Shown here piece by piece: positions 8,794-15,898 of a DNA stretch of 35,452 nt. This DNA comes from Parvularcula maris (GTDB taxonomy: Bacteria > Pseudomonadota > Alphaproteobacteria > Caulobacterales > Parvularculaceae). The position numbers were made by a program, and so were the translations under genes. The notes below the pieces were generated by a model. That model worked only from the letters and a program-made list of their open reading frames with translations, did no database searches and had not been told where the DNA came from. Location: assembly GCF_024505085.1 (NCBI RefSeq), contig NZ_JANIBC010000021.1, positions 1-35,452 of the forward strand. The letters are read 5' to 3'. Every line of letters begins with the position of its first letter. Within the stretch, counting starts at the first letter, position 1.

Positions 8794-9651
8794 GCGCTTG
8801 AGCTCCTCGAGGTGCTCCCAGACCACGGCCTCGCGGCAGACCGTGTGCACCGCCACCTTCTCTGCGGTTCCGGCGAGCTCCAGAATCGTCGGCTTGTCCG
8901 CGGCGGGCAGGACCTTCGAGATAGCCTCCACAGCGGATCGGGGAGCGTTGAGCATGACGTATTTCGCGTCGCGGCTCCGCTGCACCCCTTCGATGCGAAG
9001 CTGCAGGGCGTCGGCCACCTTTTTGGCCTCTCCTTCCAGCGGCCCGCCGATCAACAGCGCTTCGGAGCGGTAGATGGTCTCCGCCACCTTGAGGCCGTTG
9101 GCGTCGAGGGTGCCGCCGGTGGAGACAATGTCGCAGACGGCATCGGCCACCCCTAGCCGCGGAGCGATCTCGTGGGCACCGTTCATCACCACAGTGGTCG
9201 CGCCCTTCACCCCTTCCCTCTCAAGCCAATCCTCGGTCAGGGCCGGATAGGAGGTCGCGATCCGCATCCCGCCAAGGTCCGCGGGCTGGCTGTAGGTGTC
9301 CTCCTTGGGAAGCGCGATGCAGAGGCGGCACTTCGAGAAACCCAAGGGTTTGACCAGGGGCACCCGGCTGCCGAGCCTTCCCCCTGCCCGCTCCTCCTCG
9401 AAGACGTTGCCGCCGACGATGCCGAGGTCCGAGGCGCCCCCCGCCACGAGGGCCGGAATATCGTCGTCGCGCACCAAGAGGATGTCGATCGGCATCTCCT
9501 GCACGCGCGCGTAAAGCCGGTTCTTGGACTGGCTGAGGCTGAGGCCGCAGCGCTTCAGAAGGTCGAAGGTCTCGTCGGCCAGACGACCCTTCTTCTGCAC
9601 CGCCATCCGTAGGCGACCCGTGCCCGCTTCGCCGAACGCTTCCTCAGCCAT
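8743..9651 (-). CDS. hisG: ATP phosphoribosyltransferase, long form
   Basis: HisG (302 residues) condenses ATP with PRPP in the first, feedback-controlled step of histidine synthesis. The N-terminus shows LRMAVQKKGRLADETFDLLK, the centre PALVAGGASDLGIVGGNV, and the PRPP-binding loop VCDIVSTGGTLDANGLKV is at about residues 191-208. After about residue 225 there is an ACT-like regulatory domain ending GASAILVLDIDKML, so this is the long hexameric form that does not need HisZ. Many alphaproteobacteria use the short form with HisZ, so this is a noteworthy variant. Upstream, TACAAT on the minus strand (9733-9738) could be a -10 element. Confidence 0.95.
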   Translation of the reverse strand: MAEEAFGEAGTGRLRMAVQKKGRLADETFDLLKRCGLSLSQSKNRLYARVQEMPIDILLVRDDDIPALVAGGASDLGIVGGNVFEEERAGGRLGSRVPLVKPLGFSKCRLCIALPKEDTYSQPADLGGMRIATSYPALTEDWLEREGVKGATTVVMNGAHEIAPRLGVADAVCDIVSTGGTLDANGLKVAETIYRSEALLIGGPLEGEAKKVADALQLRIEGVQRSRDAKYVMLNAPRSAVEAISKVLPAADKPTILELAGTAEKVAVHTVCREAVVWEHLEELKRLGASAILVLDIDKMLA

Positions 9652-9822
9652 ACTCTCAGCCTGTCCACTGCTTGCCCGGCGCGGCTAGCGCGAGTGTGCT
9701 CACGAGACCAGCCCCCGAGCCCGTTCGCTCGGATTGTACAAAAATGCCGCAGTTTTCACTTCACGGTAGGGCTTGCGTCGTTCAGTCTCTTTTTCGGCAG
9801 GTAGTATCGGGGCAGTCGGTCT

Positions 9823-10296
9823 ATGGGGCTCAGGGCTTTCGTTCTCGCGGCGGCGTTGCTCGCACCTTCTTCCGCTATGGCAGGTGATCTCGATGTCTGG
9901 GGGCACTGGTATACCCCCGACGGCGCGTCGATCATCACGATCGAGGATTGCGGCGACGGCACGCCCTGCGGCCGCGTGGCCTGGGTCGATGCCGAGCAGG
10001 GCGGCATGACCGAGGATGTGCACAACCACGACAAGGATCTTCGCGGGCGCGCCATGCTGGGGATCACGCTTCTCTCCGGCTTCGAGGAGCGCCGCGACCG
10101 CTGGCGCCGGGGCTCCATCTACAACCCCAAGGACGGCAGGACCTACCGTGCAAGGCTGCGTCTTCTCTCGCAGAACGTGCTGGGCGTTTCCGGTTGTTTA
10201 GGACCTGTTTGCAAAGAACTGACCTGGGAGCGTGCGCCTGAGAGCCAGGCGGCCGGGACTGCGCCAGCGAGGGAGGCGCAGCTGGCCTCCCGCTAG
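9823..10296 (+). CDS. DUF2147 domain secreted protein
   Basis: This 157-residue protein has a signal peptide (residues 1-20, ending SAMAG) and the DUF2147 pattern: GHWYTPDGASIITIEDC, CGRVAWVDAEQG, HNHDKDLRGRAMLGITLL, then SGFEERRDRWRRGSIYNPKD and YRARLRLLSQNVLGVSGCLG. DUF2147 proteins are periplasmic beta-barrel-like (lipocalin-type) proteins of unknown role, often with paired cysteines as here (about residues 46, 51, 125 and 130). The last about 20 residues are a disordered Ala/Glu-rich tail. The adaptor gene begins 18 bases downstream, so the two are probably cotranscribed. Confidence 0.8.
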   Translation: MGLRAFVLAAALLAPSSAMAGDLDVWGHWYTPDGASIITIEDCGDGTPCGRVAWVDAEQGGMTEDVHNHDKDLRGRAMLGITLLSGFEERRDRWRRGSIYNPKDGRTYRARLRLLSQNVLGVSGCLGPVCKELTWERAPESQAAGTAPAREAQLASR

Positions 10297-10314
10297 AGCT
10301 GGAGGGCAGGCTTC

Positions 10315-11262
10315 GTGACGACCGCTGCGGATTTCGACACCGACCTGGAGGAGGACGAGCGTGGTCCTCCCTGGGGCACCATCATCGCCAGTGCGCTGCC
10401 CCTCGTCGGTGTGGTCTATTTTCTGACCTTCCACGGCGCGATGCTGTTCGGCGAGAAGGAGAGCCAAGCCGCGCTGGAACACTACCCGGCGGTGGCGGTG
10501 GTCTTCATCGACGGTGACAGCGAGGGCCGCGCCCTGCCCCTCGAAGGCCTCGTCAGCGCCGAACGGGTGGCCAATCTTCGTGCGACGAGCGACGGGGTGG
10601 TGGACTCGGTCGCCGCCGTGCCCGGTGCGAAGGTCGCTGCGGGCGACACGCTCTGCACCCTGCGCCGCGGCGACGGCAAGCGTGTGCTGCTGCGCACGAC
10701 CTTGGCCGGAGAAGTCAGCGCCGTCTCCGCCAAACCGGGTAGCGCCCTTGCGAAGGGCGAACCCTGTGCCAGCGTCACCGACACCTCCTCAATGATCGTC
10801 ACCGCTGAGCTCAGCGCCCCCGCCGCCGAGGTCGTGCAGCCCGGCGATACGGCGGAGCTGATCGTCGCCGAGCGGAAGATGCGCGGCAAGGTGCGCGTGG
10901 TCTACCCGCCCATGCGCGGCCGCCCCGATGCCGGCCGGATCGCCGAGATCGAGATGCCGGAGGGCCATGGCGGTCAGGCGGGAATGAAGGCCGAGGTGCG
11001 CATCCGCACCCAGCAGATCTCCGCCGTGCACGTCCCTTTCGATACACTGACACTCCACCCGGCCAAGGGCATGTCGGTGCGCATCGTGCAGGGCGACGGC
11101 CCGTTGGGGGTCATCGAGACCCTGCCGGTCCTCCTCGTCGCCGCCACCGATAAGGGCTTCTACGTAGACGGCTTGCCGGAAAGCGGACGCCTCGTGGTCA
11201 ACGATGTCGACTTCCCCCCACCGGTGGACGGCGAGAAGGTGCGGATCGGGAAGGTGATCTGA
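10315..11262 (+). CDS. HlyD-like membrane fusion (adaptor) protein
   Basis: The 315-residue protein starts at GTG behind GGAGGG. A charged cytoplasmic N-terminus (1-18) is followed by one membrane helix (about 21-43) and a periplasmic domain. Residues 77-150 form a biotinyl/lipoyl-like hairpin (LRATSDGVVDSVAAVPGAKV, AAGDTLCTLRRGDGK, TLAGEVSAVSAKPGSALAKG), followed by a beta-barrel segment (VQPGDTAELIVAERKMRGKV). This is the order found in adaptors of RND, ABC and MFS efflux or secretion systems. It lacks a long coiled-coil hairpin, and no inner-membrane pump or outer-membrane channel gene is adjacent. Its partner and substrate are unknown. Confidence 0.7.
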   Translation: MTTAADFDTDLEEDERGPPWGTIIASALPLVGVVYFLTFHGAMLFGEKESQAALEHYPAVAVVFIDGDSEGRALPLEGLVSAERVANLRATSDGVVDSVAAVPGAKVAAGDTLCTLRRGDGKRVLLRTTLAGEVSAVSAKPGSALAKGEPCASVTDTSSMIVTAELSAPAAEVVQPGDTAELIVAERKMRGKVRVVYPPMRGRPDAGRIAEIEMPEGHGGQAGMKAEVRIRTQQISAVHVPFDTLTLHPAKGMSVRIVQGDGPLGVIETLPVLLVAATDKGFYVDGLPESGRLVVNDVDFPPPVDGEKVRIGKVI

Positions 11263-11366
11263 GGGACTATGGAGCTTTCAAGCTACCGCAACGCTGGGTA
11301 GCGAAACACCATGTCTCTTTTGTAGTGCCCAGTCGGAGTTCAATGCACGAGGTGTGCTCGCTGCCC

Positions 11367-11512
11367 ACCTCTCCCGTTCACGGGAGAGGTCAAAACCTGG
11401 CGCAGTCAGGTTTTGGGTGAGGGCCTCGGCGAAGCCGTTCTGCAAGGCTAGTTATCACGACCTGCGCTCAGAACCCCTCACCCTCGGTCCCTCTCCCGTA
11501 AACGGGAGAGGG
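11367..11512. repeat. Inverted pair of palindromic repeats (REP/BIME-like)
   Basis: The 301-base gap 11263-11563 has no gene but holds two near-identical hairpins facing each other. The left stem (11367-11390) pairs 11 bases around a TC loop; the right stem (11489-11512) pairs 11 bases around AA; both contain CTCTCCCGT. A third hairpin (11391-11415, nine base pairs) follows the left one. GGTGAGGG after the left part recurs inverted as CCCTCACC before the right stem, so the element is an inverted pair of the same unit. Such units are usually dispersed in many genome copies. It also separates the ends of two convergent genes and could stop transcription. Confidence 0.75.
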
Positions 11513-11563
11513 AGGCGGTACTTGCCAGGCTTGCAAACTGAGACATCGTCTATGTCGAACCGG

Positions 11564-12763
11564 CTACAGGACTTCAAAAATCCCAGCAGCGCCCTGGCCG
11601 CCGCCGACGCACATCGTCACGCAGACATACTTCGCGCCCACGCGCTTGCCCGCGACCAGCGCGTGCATGACCATCCGCGCACCGCTCATGCCGTAGGGGT
11701 GGCCGATGGAGATGGCGCCGCCGTCCACGTTGAGGCGCTCCTGCGGGATGCCCAGCTCGTCGCGGGAGGCGATGACCTGGCTCGCGAACGCTTCGTTGAG
11801 CTCCCAAAGGCCGATATCGTCCATCTTGAGACCCGTCCGCTCCAGGACCTTCGGCACGGCGTAGATCGGGCCGATCCCCATTTCGGAAGGGTCGGTGCCC
11901 GCCACCGCCATGCCGACATAGCGGCCGAGGGGGGTCTTGCCCTGCTGCTCGGCGGCCTTGCTGTCCATCAGCACCACGGCGGCGGCGCCGTCGGAGAGCT
12001 GGGAGGCGTTGCCGGCGGTGATGAACTTGCCCTCCTTCACCCGCTGGCCGTTGCCGAAGACGGGGCTCAGGCCCTGAAGACCTTCGAGGGTCGTCTGCGG
12101 ACGGTTGCCCTCGTCGAGCTCCAGCGTCACCTCGTGCTGGCTGACCTCGCCGGTCTGCTTGTCCTTCTTCTCCATGACGGCCGTCATGGGCGCGATCTCG
12201 TCCTTGTAGTAGCCCTTCTCCTGGGCTTCGGCAGTGCGCTGCTGCGAGGACAAAGCGTACTCGTCCTGGGCTTCGCGGGAGACGCCCCATTTTTCGGCTA
12301 CGATCTCGGCGGTCTCGATCATCGCCATGTAGGTCGCGGGGATCTCCTTCACGAGCCACTGGTTGGGGAAGATGATCTGCGCGTCCGGCGTCTGGTTCAT
12401 GGAGATCGACTCGACCCCGCCCGCGACCACGGTGCTCATGCCGTCGGCCATGATCTGCTTCGCGCCCGTCGCGATCGCCATGAGGCCCGAGCCGCACTGG
12501 CGGTCGATGGTCATGCCCGGCACGTCGAAGCTGAGACCGGCCCTGAGCGCCGCCTGGCGGCCAAGGTTCATGCCGCCGGTGCGAAGCTGCAGCGCCTCGC
12601 CCATGACGCAGTCGTCGATCTTGTCGATCTCCACCCCGGCCCGCTCCACGGCGTGCTTCACCGCGTGCCCTGCGAGGTCCACCGCGCCGGTGATGTTGAA
12701 GGCGCCCCTATAGGCCTTGCCGATGGGCGTGCGCGCGGCGCTGACGATGACGGCGTCTTTCAT
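11564..12763 (-). CDS. Acetyl-CoA acyltransferase (thiolase)
   Basis: The 399-residue protein is a full-length type-I-like thiolase, which cleaves 3-ketoacyl-CoA with CoA to acetyl-CoA and a shortened acyl-CoA, or runs in reverse. Catalytic residues are visible: nucleophilic Cys90 in DRQCGSGLMA, NEAFASQ, the histidine in GGAISIGHPYGMSGAR and the second cysteine in CVTMCVGGGQGAAGIFEVL. The start at 12763 was chosen over a longer frame because GGGAGAG precedes it and VIVSAARTPIG is the usual N-terminus. It probably works with the two acyl-CoA dehydrogenases nearby in beta-oxidation; chain-length preference cannot be read. Confidence 0.92.
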   Translation of the reverse strand: MKDAVIVSAARTPIGKAYRGAFNITGAVDLAGHAVKHAVERAGVEIDKIDDCVMGEALQLRTGGMNLGRQAALRAGLSFDVPGMTIDRQCGSGLMAIATGAKQIMADGMSTVVAGGVESISMNQTPDAQIIFPNQWLVKEIPATYMAMIETAEIVAEKWGVSREAQDEYALSSQQRTAEAQEKGYYKDEIAPMTAVMEKKDKQTGEVSQHEVTLELDEGNRPQTTLEGLQGLSPVFGNGQRVKEGKFITAGNASQLSDGAAAVVLMDSKAAEQQGKTPLGRYVGMAVAGTDPSEMGIGPIYAVPKVLERTGLKMDDIGLWELNEAFASQVIASRDELGIPQERLNVDGGAISIGHPYGMSGARMVMHALVAGKRVGAKYVCVTMCVGGGQGAAGIFEVL

Positions 12764-12903
12764 GGGTCTCTCCCTGGTTGGTTGGCTCGGGTTTGAGCAC
12801 CGTGAGGGGCCAGCGTCTACAAAGCTGCGCAACGCCTTAACCGGGCTCCTACCAAAGGCGGTATAAGGTCACGCGAAGTGGGTTGTCTTGGGAGGACCGT
12901 CCG

Positions 12904-13551
12904 ATGCTGCGCCTTAGCGTTCTTCTGGCCTCAACGCTTGGCCTTGCGGCCTGCGTCACCGCGTCGGACGACCGCTACGTGATGCCAGCGGACGGCCACG
13001 TGCTGCCGAGCGCAAGTGCAAGTGAGAGCATCCGAATCAAGACGGACGGGCGGACCCGCGTGCGGGCCACGCGAACGGGACGTGTGCTTTTTGCAGGCAA
13101 GACACGCCAGGGCCGTACCGTGGTGCTCGACCATGGCGGCGGCATGAGAAGCCGCTATGTGGGCCTTCAGAACCTCTCCGTCGCCAAGGGCGAGTGGGTG
13201 CGATCGGGCAAGCCCGTCGGCTGGGTCGGCAAGCGCCAGGACCGCGAAGCCGAGCTGAACTTCGGCCTGTCCCTAGCGCAGGCCAGGCTCGACCCGATGC
13301 AGGTGATCGAAGCGCCGACCATGGCCAAGCCGCCCAAGGTGCGTGTGCGGATCGAGGACCAAGCCGACGAGCTCGACGTGCTTGTCGAACGGGTCACGGC
13401 ACCGGCGGCCGACAAGTACGGGCCGAAACCCTCAGGGGCTGGGCTGGTGCTGGAAGGAGATGGACCACAGAAGGAAGCCGCGCAGGGCGGTTATGCGCCT
13501 GGGTACGACAAGTACGGACCGTTGCCAGCGCGAAGTGGCCCAACGCTGTAA
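12904..13551 (+). CDS. Degenerate LytM/M23-like lipoprotein
   Basis: The 215-residue protein starts at an ATG behind GGGAGGA and has a lipoprotein signal with lipobox LAAC (Cys17). Residues about 43-125 follow the LytM fold: GRTRVRATRTGRVLFAGKTR, VVLDHGGGMRSRYVGLQNLS, VAKGEWVRSGKPVGWVG. The zinc ligands of active M23 endopeptidases are missing: the HxGxD position reads SIRIKTDG, and the usual HLHFE motif reads ELNFGL. It is therefore unlikely to cut peptidoglycan and more like an EnvC/NlpD-type amidase activator or scaffold. The tail contains DKYGP twice (170-174 and 202-206). Divergent from the thiolase; probably outer-membrane attached. Confidence 0.75.
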   Translation: MLRLSVLLASTLGLAACVTASDDRYVMPADGHVLPSASASESIRIKTDGRTRVRATRTGRVLFAGKTRQGRTVVLDHGGGMRSRYVGLQNLSVAKGEWVRSGKPVGWVGKRQDREAELNFGLSLAQARLDPMQVIEAPTMAKPPKVRVRIEDQADELDVLVERVTAPAADKYGPKPSGAGLVLEGDGPQKEAAQGGYAPGYDKYGPLPARSGPTL

Positions 13552-13605
13552 GCCGAAACACAAAGTTCTCGGTATCGGTGGTGATGTTCCCAAGGCGTAA
13601 GATAC

Positions 13606-13968
13606 CTATAGACACACCTCTTCAAAAGCTGTCTTCAGCACGTCTGTCGGCGATGTTCTCCGGTCAATTCCGGGCTCCTGGAGCAGCTCGAGGGATCGCT
13701 CCCTGAAACCTGTATAGGATACACGGTCGCACCGTATATTGCTTTGAAATTCGCCAGCCTCGTCTATTTGTGCGTCGTACTGAATTTCGAGCCACATTGC
13801 ATAGGACCCACCGATAAGGGTCAGACACCGACTTTGATCGTCACTGCGCCGGGACGTGCATACAGCTTTGTAGTCTTCCGCAGTGATAATTCTTTTGGGC
13901 TCAACAGTCCAACTTGGTTGTGTCGTACAACCGACTACGGTCAGCAGACCGAACAGCCACCACCGCAT
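13606..13968 (-). CDS. Small lipoprotein, weakly Rap1a/Tai-like
   Basis: This 120-residue protein starts at an ATG that shares one base with the stop of the acyl-CoA dehydrogenase upstream (TGATG), suggesting coupled translation. It has a lipoprotein signal with lipobox VVGC (Cys14). The mature part has cysteines around VCTSR, SRCLTLIGG, IRCDRVSY and the final EVCL, and a central GGSYAMWLEI. The spacing of cysteines, a Gly-Tyr helix and a C-terminal FEEVC recall the Rap1a/Tai immunity domain, but the match is by eye and weak. GC is low: 90 of 180 in a hand count of 13741-13920. Confidence 0.55.
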   Translation of the reverse strand: MRWWLFGLLTVVGCTTQPSWTVEPKRIITAEDYKAVCTSRRSDDQSRCLTLIGGSYAMWLEIQYDAQIDEAGEFQSNIRCDRVSYTGFRERSLELLQEPGIDRRTSPTDVLKTAFEEVCL

Positions 13969-15107
13969 CAATACCCCATCACCTCGGCCAGCTTCTCCAT
14001 GTGAAAGTCCTGGTCGCCGAAGAGTTCGTTGGCCACCCGGACCCGCTTCATGAAGAAGCCCACATCGTACTCGTCGGTCATGCCGATGCCGCCGTGCATC
14101 TGGACAGCCTCGTTGGTGGCGAGGCGCGCCACTTGGCCGATCTTGGCCTTGGCCAGGCTGACCGAGGCGGAGGCTTTGTCCGCCCCCTGATCGAGCTCGT
14201 CGAGGGCCTGGTGCATCACAGCCTTGGCCAGCTCGATCTCCGTGTAGAGATGGGCGGCGCGGTGCTGCAGCGCCTGGAAGCGGCCGATCTCGGTGCCGAA
14301 CTGCTTGCGCTGCTTGAGGTAGTCGAGCGTCATGGCGAAGGCCCCTTCCGACGCGCCCACCATCTCGGCGGCAAGCCCCGCCCGGCCCGCATCGAGTATG
14401 ACCTTCAGCCCCTCCATTCCGCGGTCCACATCACCCAGGACCGCATCGCCATCGACTTCAACGCCATCGAGCTTGAGCCTGGCGAAGCCGCGATCGTCGA
14501 TCGTCTTCATGCGTTCTTTGGCGACGCCAGCAGCCTTCGCATCGACCAGGAAAAGGGTGATCCCCTCTTCGTTGTCGTCAGCGCCGGAAGTCCGTGCCGC
14601 GACGATGAGCTGGTCAGCGGCATAGCCCTCCGCCACGAAGGTTTTCTCGCCGGAGAGCTTGAAGCCGTTGCCCGAGCGTTCGGCCTTCATCTCGATATGG
14701 GAAGGCTTGTGCTTCTTGCCCTCGTCAGAGGCAATGGCGAAGACGCTTTCGCCGCTGGCGATCTTGGGCAGATGCCTGGCTTTCTGTTCGTCCGTGCCGA
14801 GATGATTAAGGGCGGTGGCCGCCATCAGGGACGTCGCGATGAACGGGCTCGCGGCCAGGGTCCGGCCCATCTCCTGGGCGATCAGCCCTGCGCCGACATA
14901 GCCGAAACCCGCACCGCCATGCTCCTCCGGGACCAGGACGCCGGTGAGGCCTAATTCTGCCATCTGCTGCCACAGGCCACGGTGAAAGCCGTCCTCGACA
15001 TCCTCGTCGCGCAGACGCCGCAGCTCGGATACGGGCGACCTCTCCTCGGCGAAACCCTTGGTCGTCTCCTGCAGCATCTGCTGCTCTTCGCTCAGCACCA
15101 GGGGCAT
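13968..15107 (-). CDS. Acyl-CoA dehydrogenase (short, beta-type subunit)
   Basis: The 379-residue flavoprotein has the acyl-CoA dehydrogenase layout: helical N-terminus (LSEEQQMLQETTKGFAEE), central beta domain (GEKTFVAEGYAADQLIVAAR), and a C-terminal four-helix domain with YLKQRKQFGTEIGRFQALQH and AVQMHGGIGMTDEYDVG. The last motif carries the glutamate usually serving as base. It would oxidise an acyl-CoA to the trans-2-enoyl-CoA with FAD. Its style resembles the smaller partner of two-subunit dehydrogenases such as PimD or mycobacterial FadE pairs, with the gene at 17612-18796 as the likely larger partner. It is translationally coupled to the small lipoprotein downstream. Confidence 0.88.
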   Translation of the reverse strand: MPLVLSEEQQMLQETTKGFAEERSPVSELRRLRDEDVEDGFHRGLWQQMAELGLTGVLVPEEHGGAGFGYVGAGLIAQEMGRTLAASPFIATSLMAATALNHLGTDEQKARHLPKIASGESVFAIASDEGKKHKPSHIEMKAERSGNGFKLSGEKTFVAEGYAADQLIVAARTSGADDNEEGITLFLVDAKAAGVAKERMKTIDDRGFARLKLDGVEVDGDAVLGDVDRGMEGLKVILDAGRAGLAAEMVGASEGAFAMTLDYLKQRKQFGTEIGRFQALQHRAAHLYTEIELAKAVMHQALDELDQGADKASASVSLAKAKIGQVARLATNEAVQMHGGIGMTDEYDVGFFMKRVRVANELFGDQDFHMEKLAEVMGY

Positions 15108-15172
15108 GGCCGTCTCCTCTTTGATCGGTTGAGGAGGTTCCTGCCTTGGTTTCGTGGGGAAGAAAAGGGGCG

Positions 15173-15289
15173 CTACTGCCGCCGCTCGCGGCGGCGCTTC
15201 TCGCGCAGGCCTAGGGCGGTGAGAGTAGCGACAAGGAAGATGGAGCCAATCATAAAGATGATCATGCCGGTCTGATCCGCTGCTTCCAT
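15173..15289 (-). CDS. Tiny single-span membrane protein (38 aa)
   Basis: The frame reads MEAADQTGMIIFMIGSIFLV then ATLTALGLREKRRRERRQ and stops on TAG. Residues 8-27 form one hydrophobic helix; the last ten residues are almost all charged and mostly basic, predicting an N-out, C-in topology. AGGAGAGG lies just before the ATG. It starts one base after the stop of the 56-aa gene, so the two form a micro-operon, and it ends 65 bases before the acyl-CoA dehydrogenase start. A short hydrophobic peptide with a basic tail may be a small membrane-complex subunit, a regulatory peptide or a type-I-toxin-like peptide. No family recognised. Confidence 0.6.
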   Translation of the reverse strand: MEAADQTGMIIFMIGSIFLVATLTALGLREKRRRERRQ

Positions 15290-15290
15290 C

Positions 15291-15461
15291 CTACCTCTCC
15301 TCATCTGGAGTAAGCCCGTAAGCTATCAACAGACAGGTAACGCCGAGAACCAGGAAGAACAAGGTGAAAGCCGGATGCGAAGCTTGGAAGAAGCCCCCGA
15401 TGAAGAACCCAAGCCCCGCCTTCTGCAGACTGTCTGTCACCAATTTCTGTCGTTCAGTCAT
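15291..15461 (-). CDS. Small membrane protein (56 aa)
   Basis: The 56-residue product begins MTERQKLVTDSLQKAG with an amphipathic helix, followed by a hydrophobic stretch at about 15-25 (LGFFIGGFFQ) and a full membrane helix at 31-49 (AFTLFFLVLGVTCLLIAYGL), then TPDEER. The ATG is preceded by GAGGGA at good spacing. A single base separates it from the 38-aa gene downstream. The LGFFIGGFFQ part may be a re-entrant loop. No family recognised; the strong ribosome-binding sites and tight packing are the evidence that both small frames are genes. Confidence 0.6.
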   Translation of the reverse strand: MTERQKLVTDSLQKAGLGFFIGGFFQASHPAFTLFFLVLGVTCLLIAYGLTPDEER

Positions 15462-15517
15462 TTCATTCCCTCACCGCCCCTTGACGGCGGACTCCGCGCT
15501 CTGCTTTGCAGAACATC

Positions 15518-15898
15518 ATGAGAACGAGAAGGCGTTTCGGCAGGCGGCACGGTAAGGCGCGCGCGCTGCCCGACCGGGTGCCGAAGCCCGCGGCAGAGGA
15601 CTTGCCGTGGCAGGTCTATGTGCTGGCCGATGCGGCGCGGAAGCGGTTCTCGATCTCCATGGCCCGCGACCCCATCGCGCGCGCCTACCGCCACCGGGCG
15701 GCGGTGCCGAGCACGGATCAGCCCAAGCAGCGGACGCCCTATCTCGTCTTCACCGAACCCTTCGCCTGCCGCCACACGGCCCTTGCCAAGATGCGGCGGA
15801 TGCGGCTTTGGACGGCGACGGAGCTGCGAAAGGCGATTTCTGCCGTGAACCCAGGCATGGCCGACCTCTATGTGGACCCCTTCGGAGAGGAGGCTTGA
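15518..15898 (+). CDS. Degenerate GIY-YIG (URI) domain protein
   Basis: The 126-residue product aligns by eye with stand-alone GIY-YIG/URI proteins: PWQVYVLADAARKRFSISMA corresponds to the GIY and YIG strands, DPIARAYRHR to the segment with the catalytic arginine, and YLVFTEPFACRHTALAKMRR and LWTATELRKAISAVNPGMAD to the C-terminal half. The YIG glycine and the catalytic glutamate (usually in a RExxIK motif, here KMRRMR) appear to be replaced, so nuclease activity is doubtful. The N-terminus is arginine-rich. It overlaps the flavoprotein gene by four bases. The ATG at 15518 lacks a clear ribosome-binding site; a TTG at 15506 is the alternative. Confidence 0.6.
   Translation: MRTRRRFGRRHGKARALPDRVPKPAAEDLPWQVYVLADAARKRFSISMARDPIARAYRHRAAVPSTDQPKQRTPYLVFTEPFACRHTALAKMRRMRLWTATELRKAISAVNPGMADLYVDPFGEEA

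Noticed and set aside
11282-11302. Hairpin GCTACC/GGTAGC behind the adaptor gene
   Set aside because: Only six base pairs with a nine-base loop and no T tract, too weak to call a terminator.
11367-11512. CRISPR-like array
   Set aside because: The repeats are inverted rather than direct, only two units exist and no cas gene is present.
11354-12796. 480-codon open frame on the plus strand
   Set aside because: It lies antisense to a complete thiolase with all catalytic motifs and begins inside the repeat element.
13606-13968. Toxin-immunity pair with a Rap1a/Tai-like protein
   Set aside because: The resemblance is weak and no effector or secretion gene lies nearby, so only the lipoprotein is reported.
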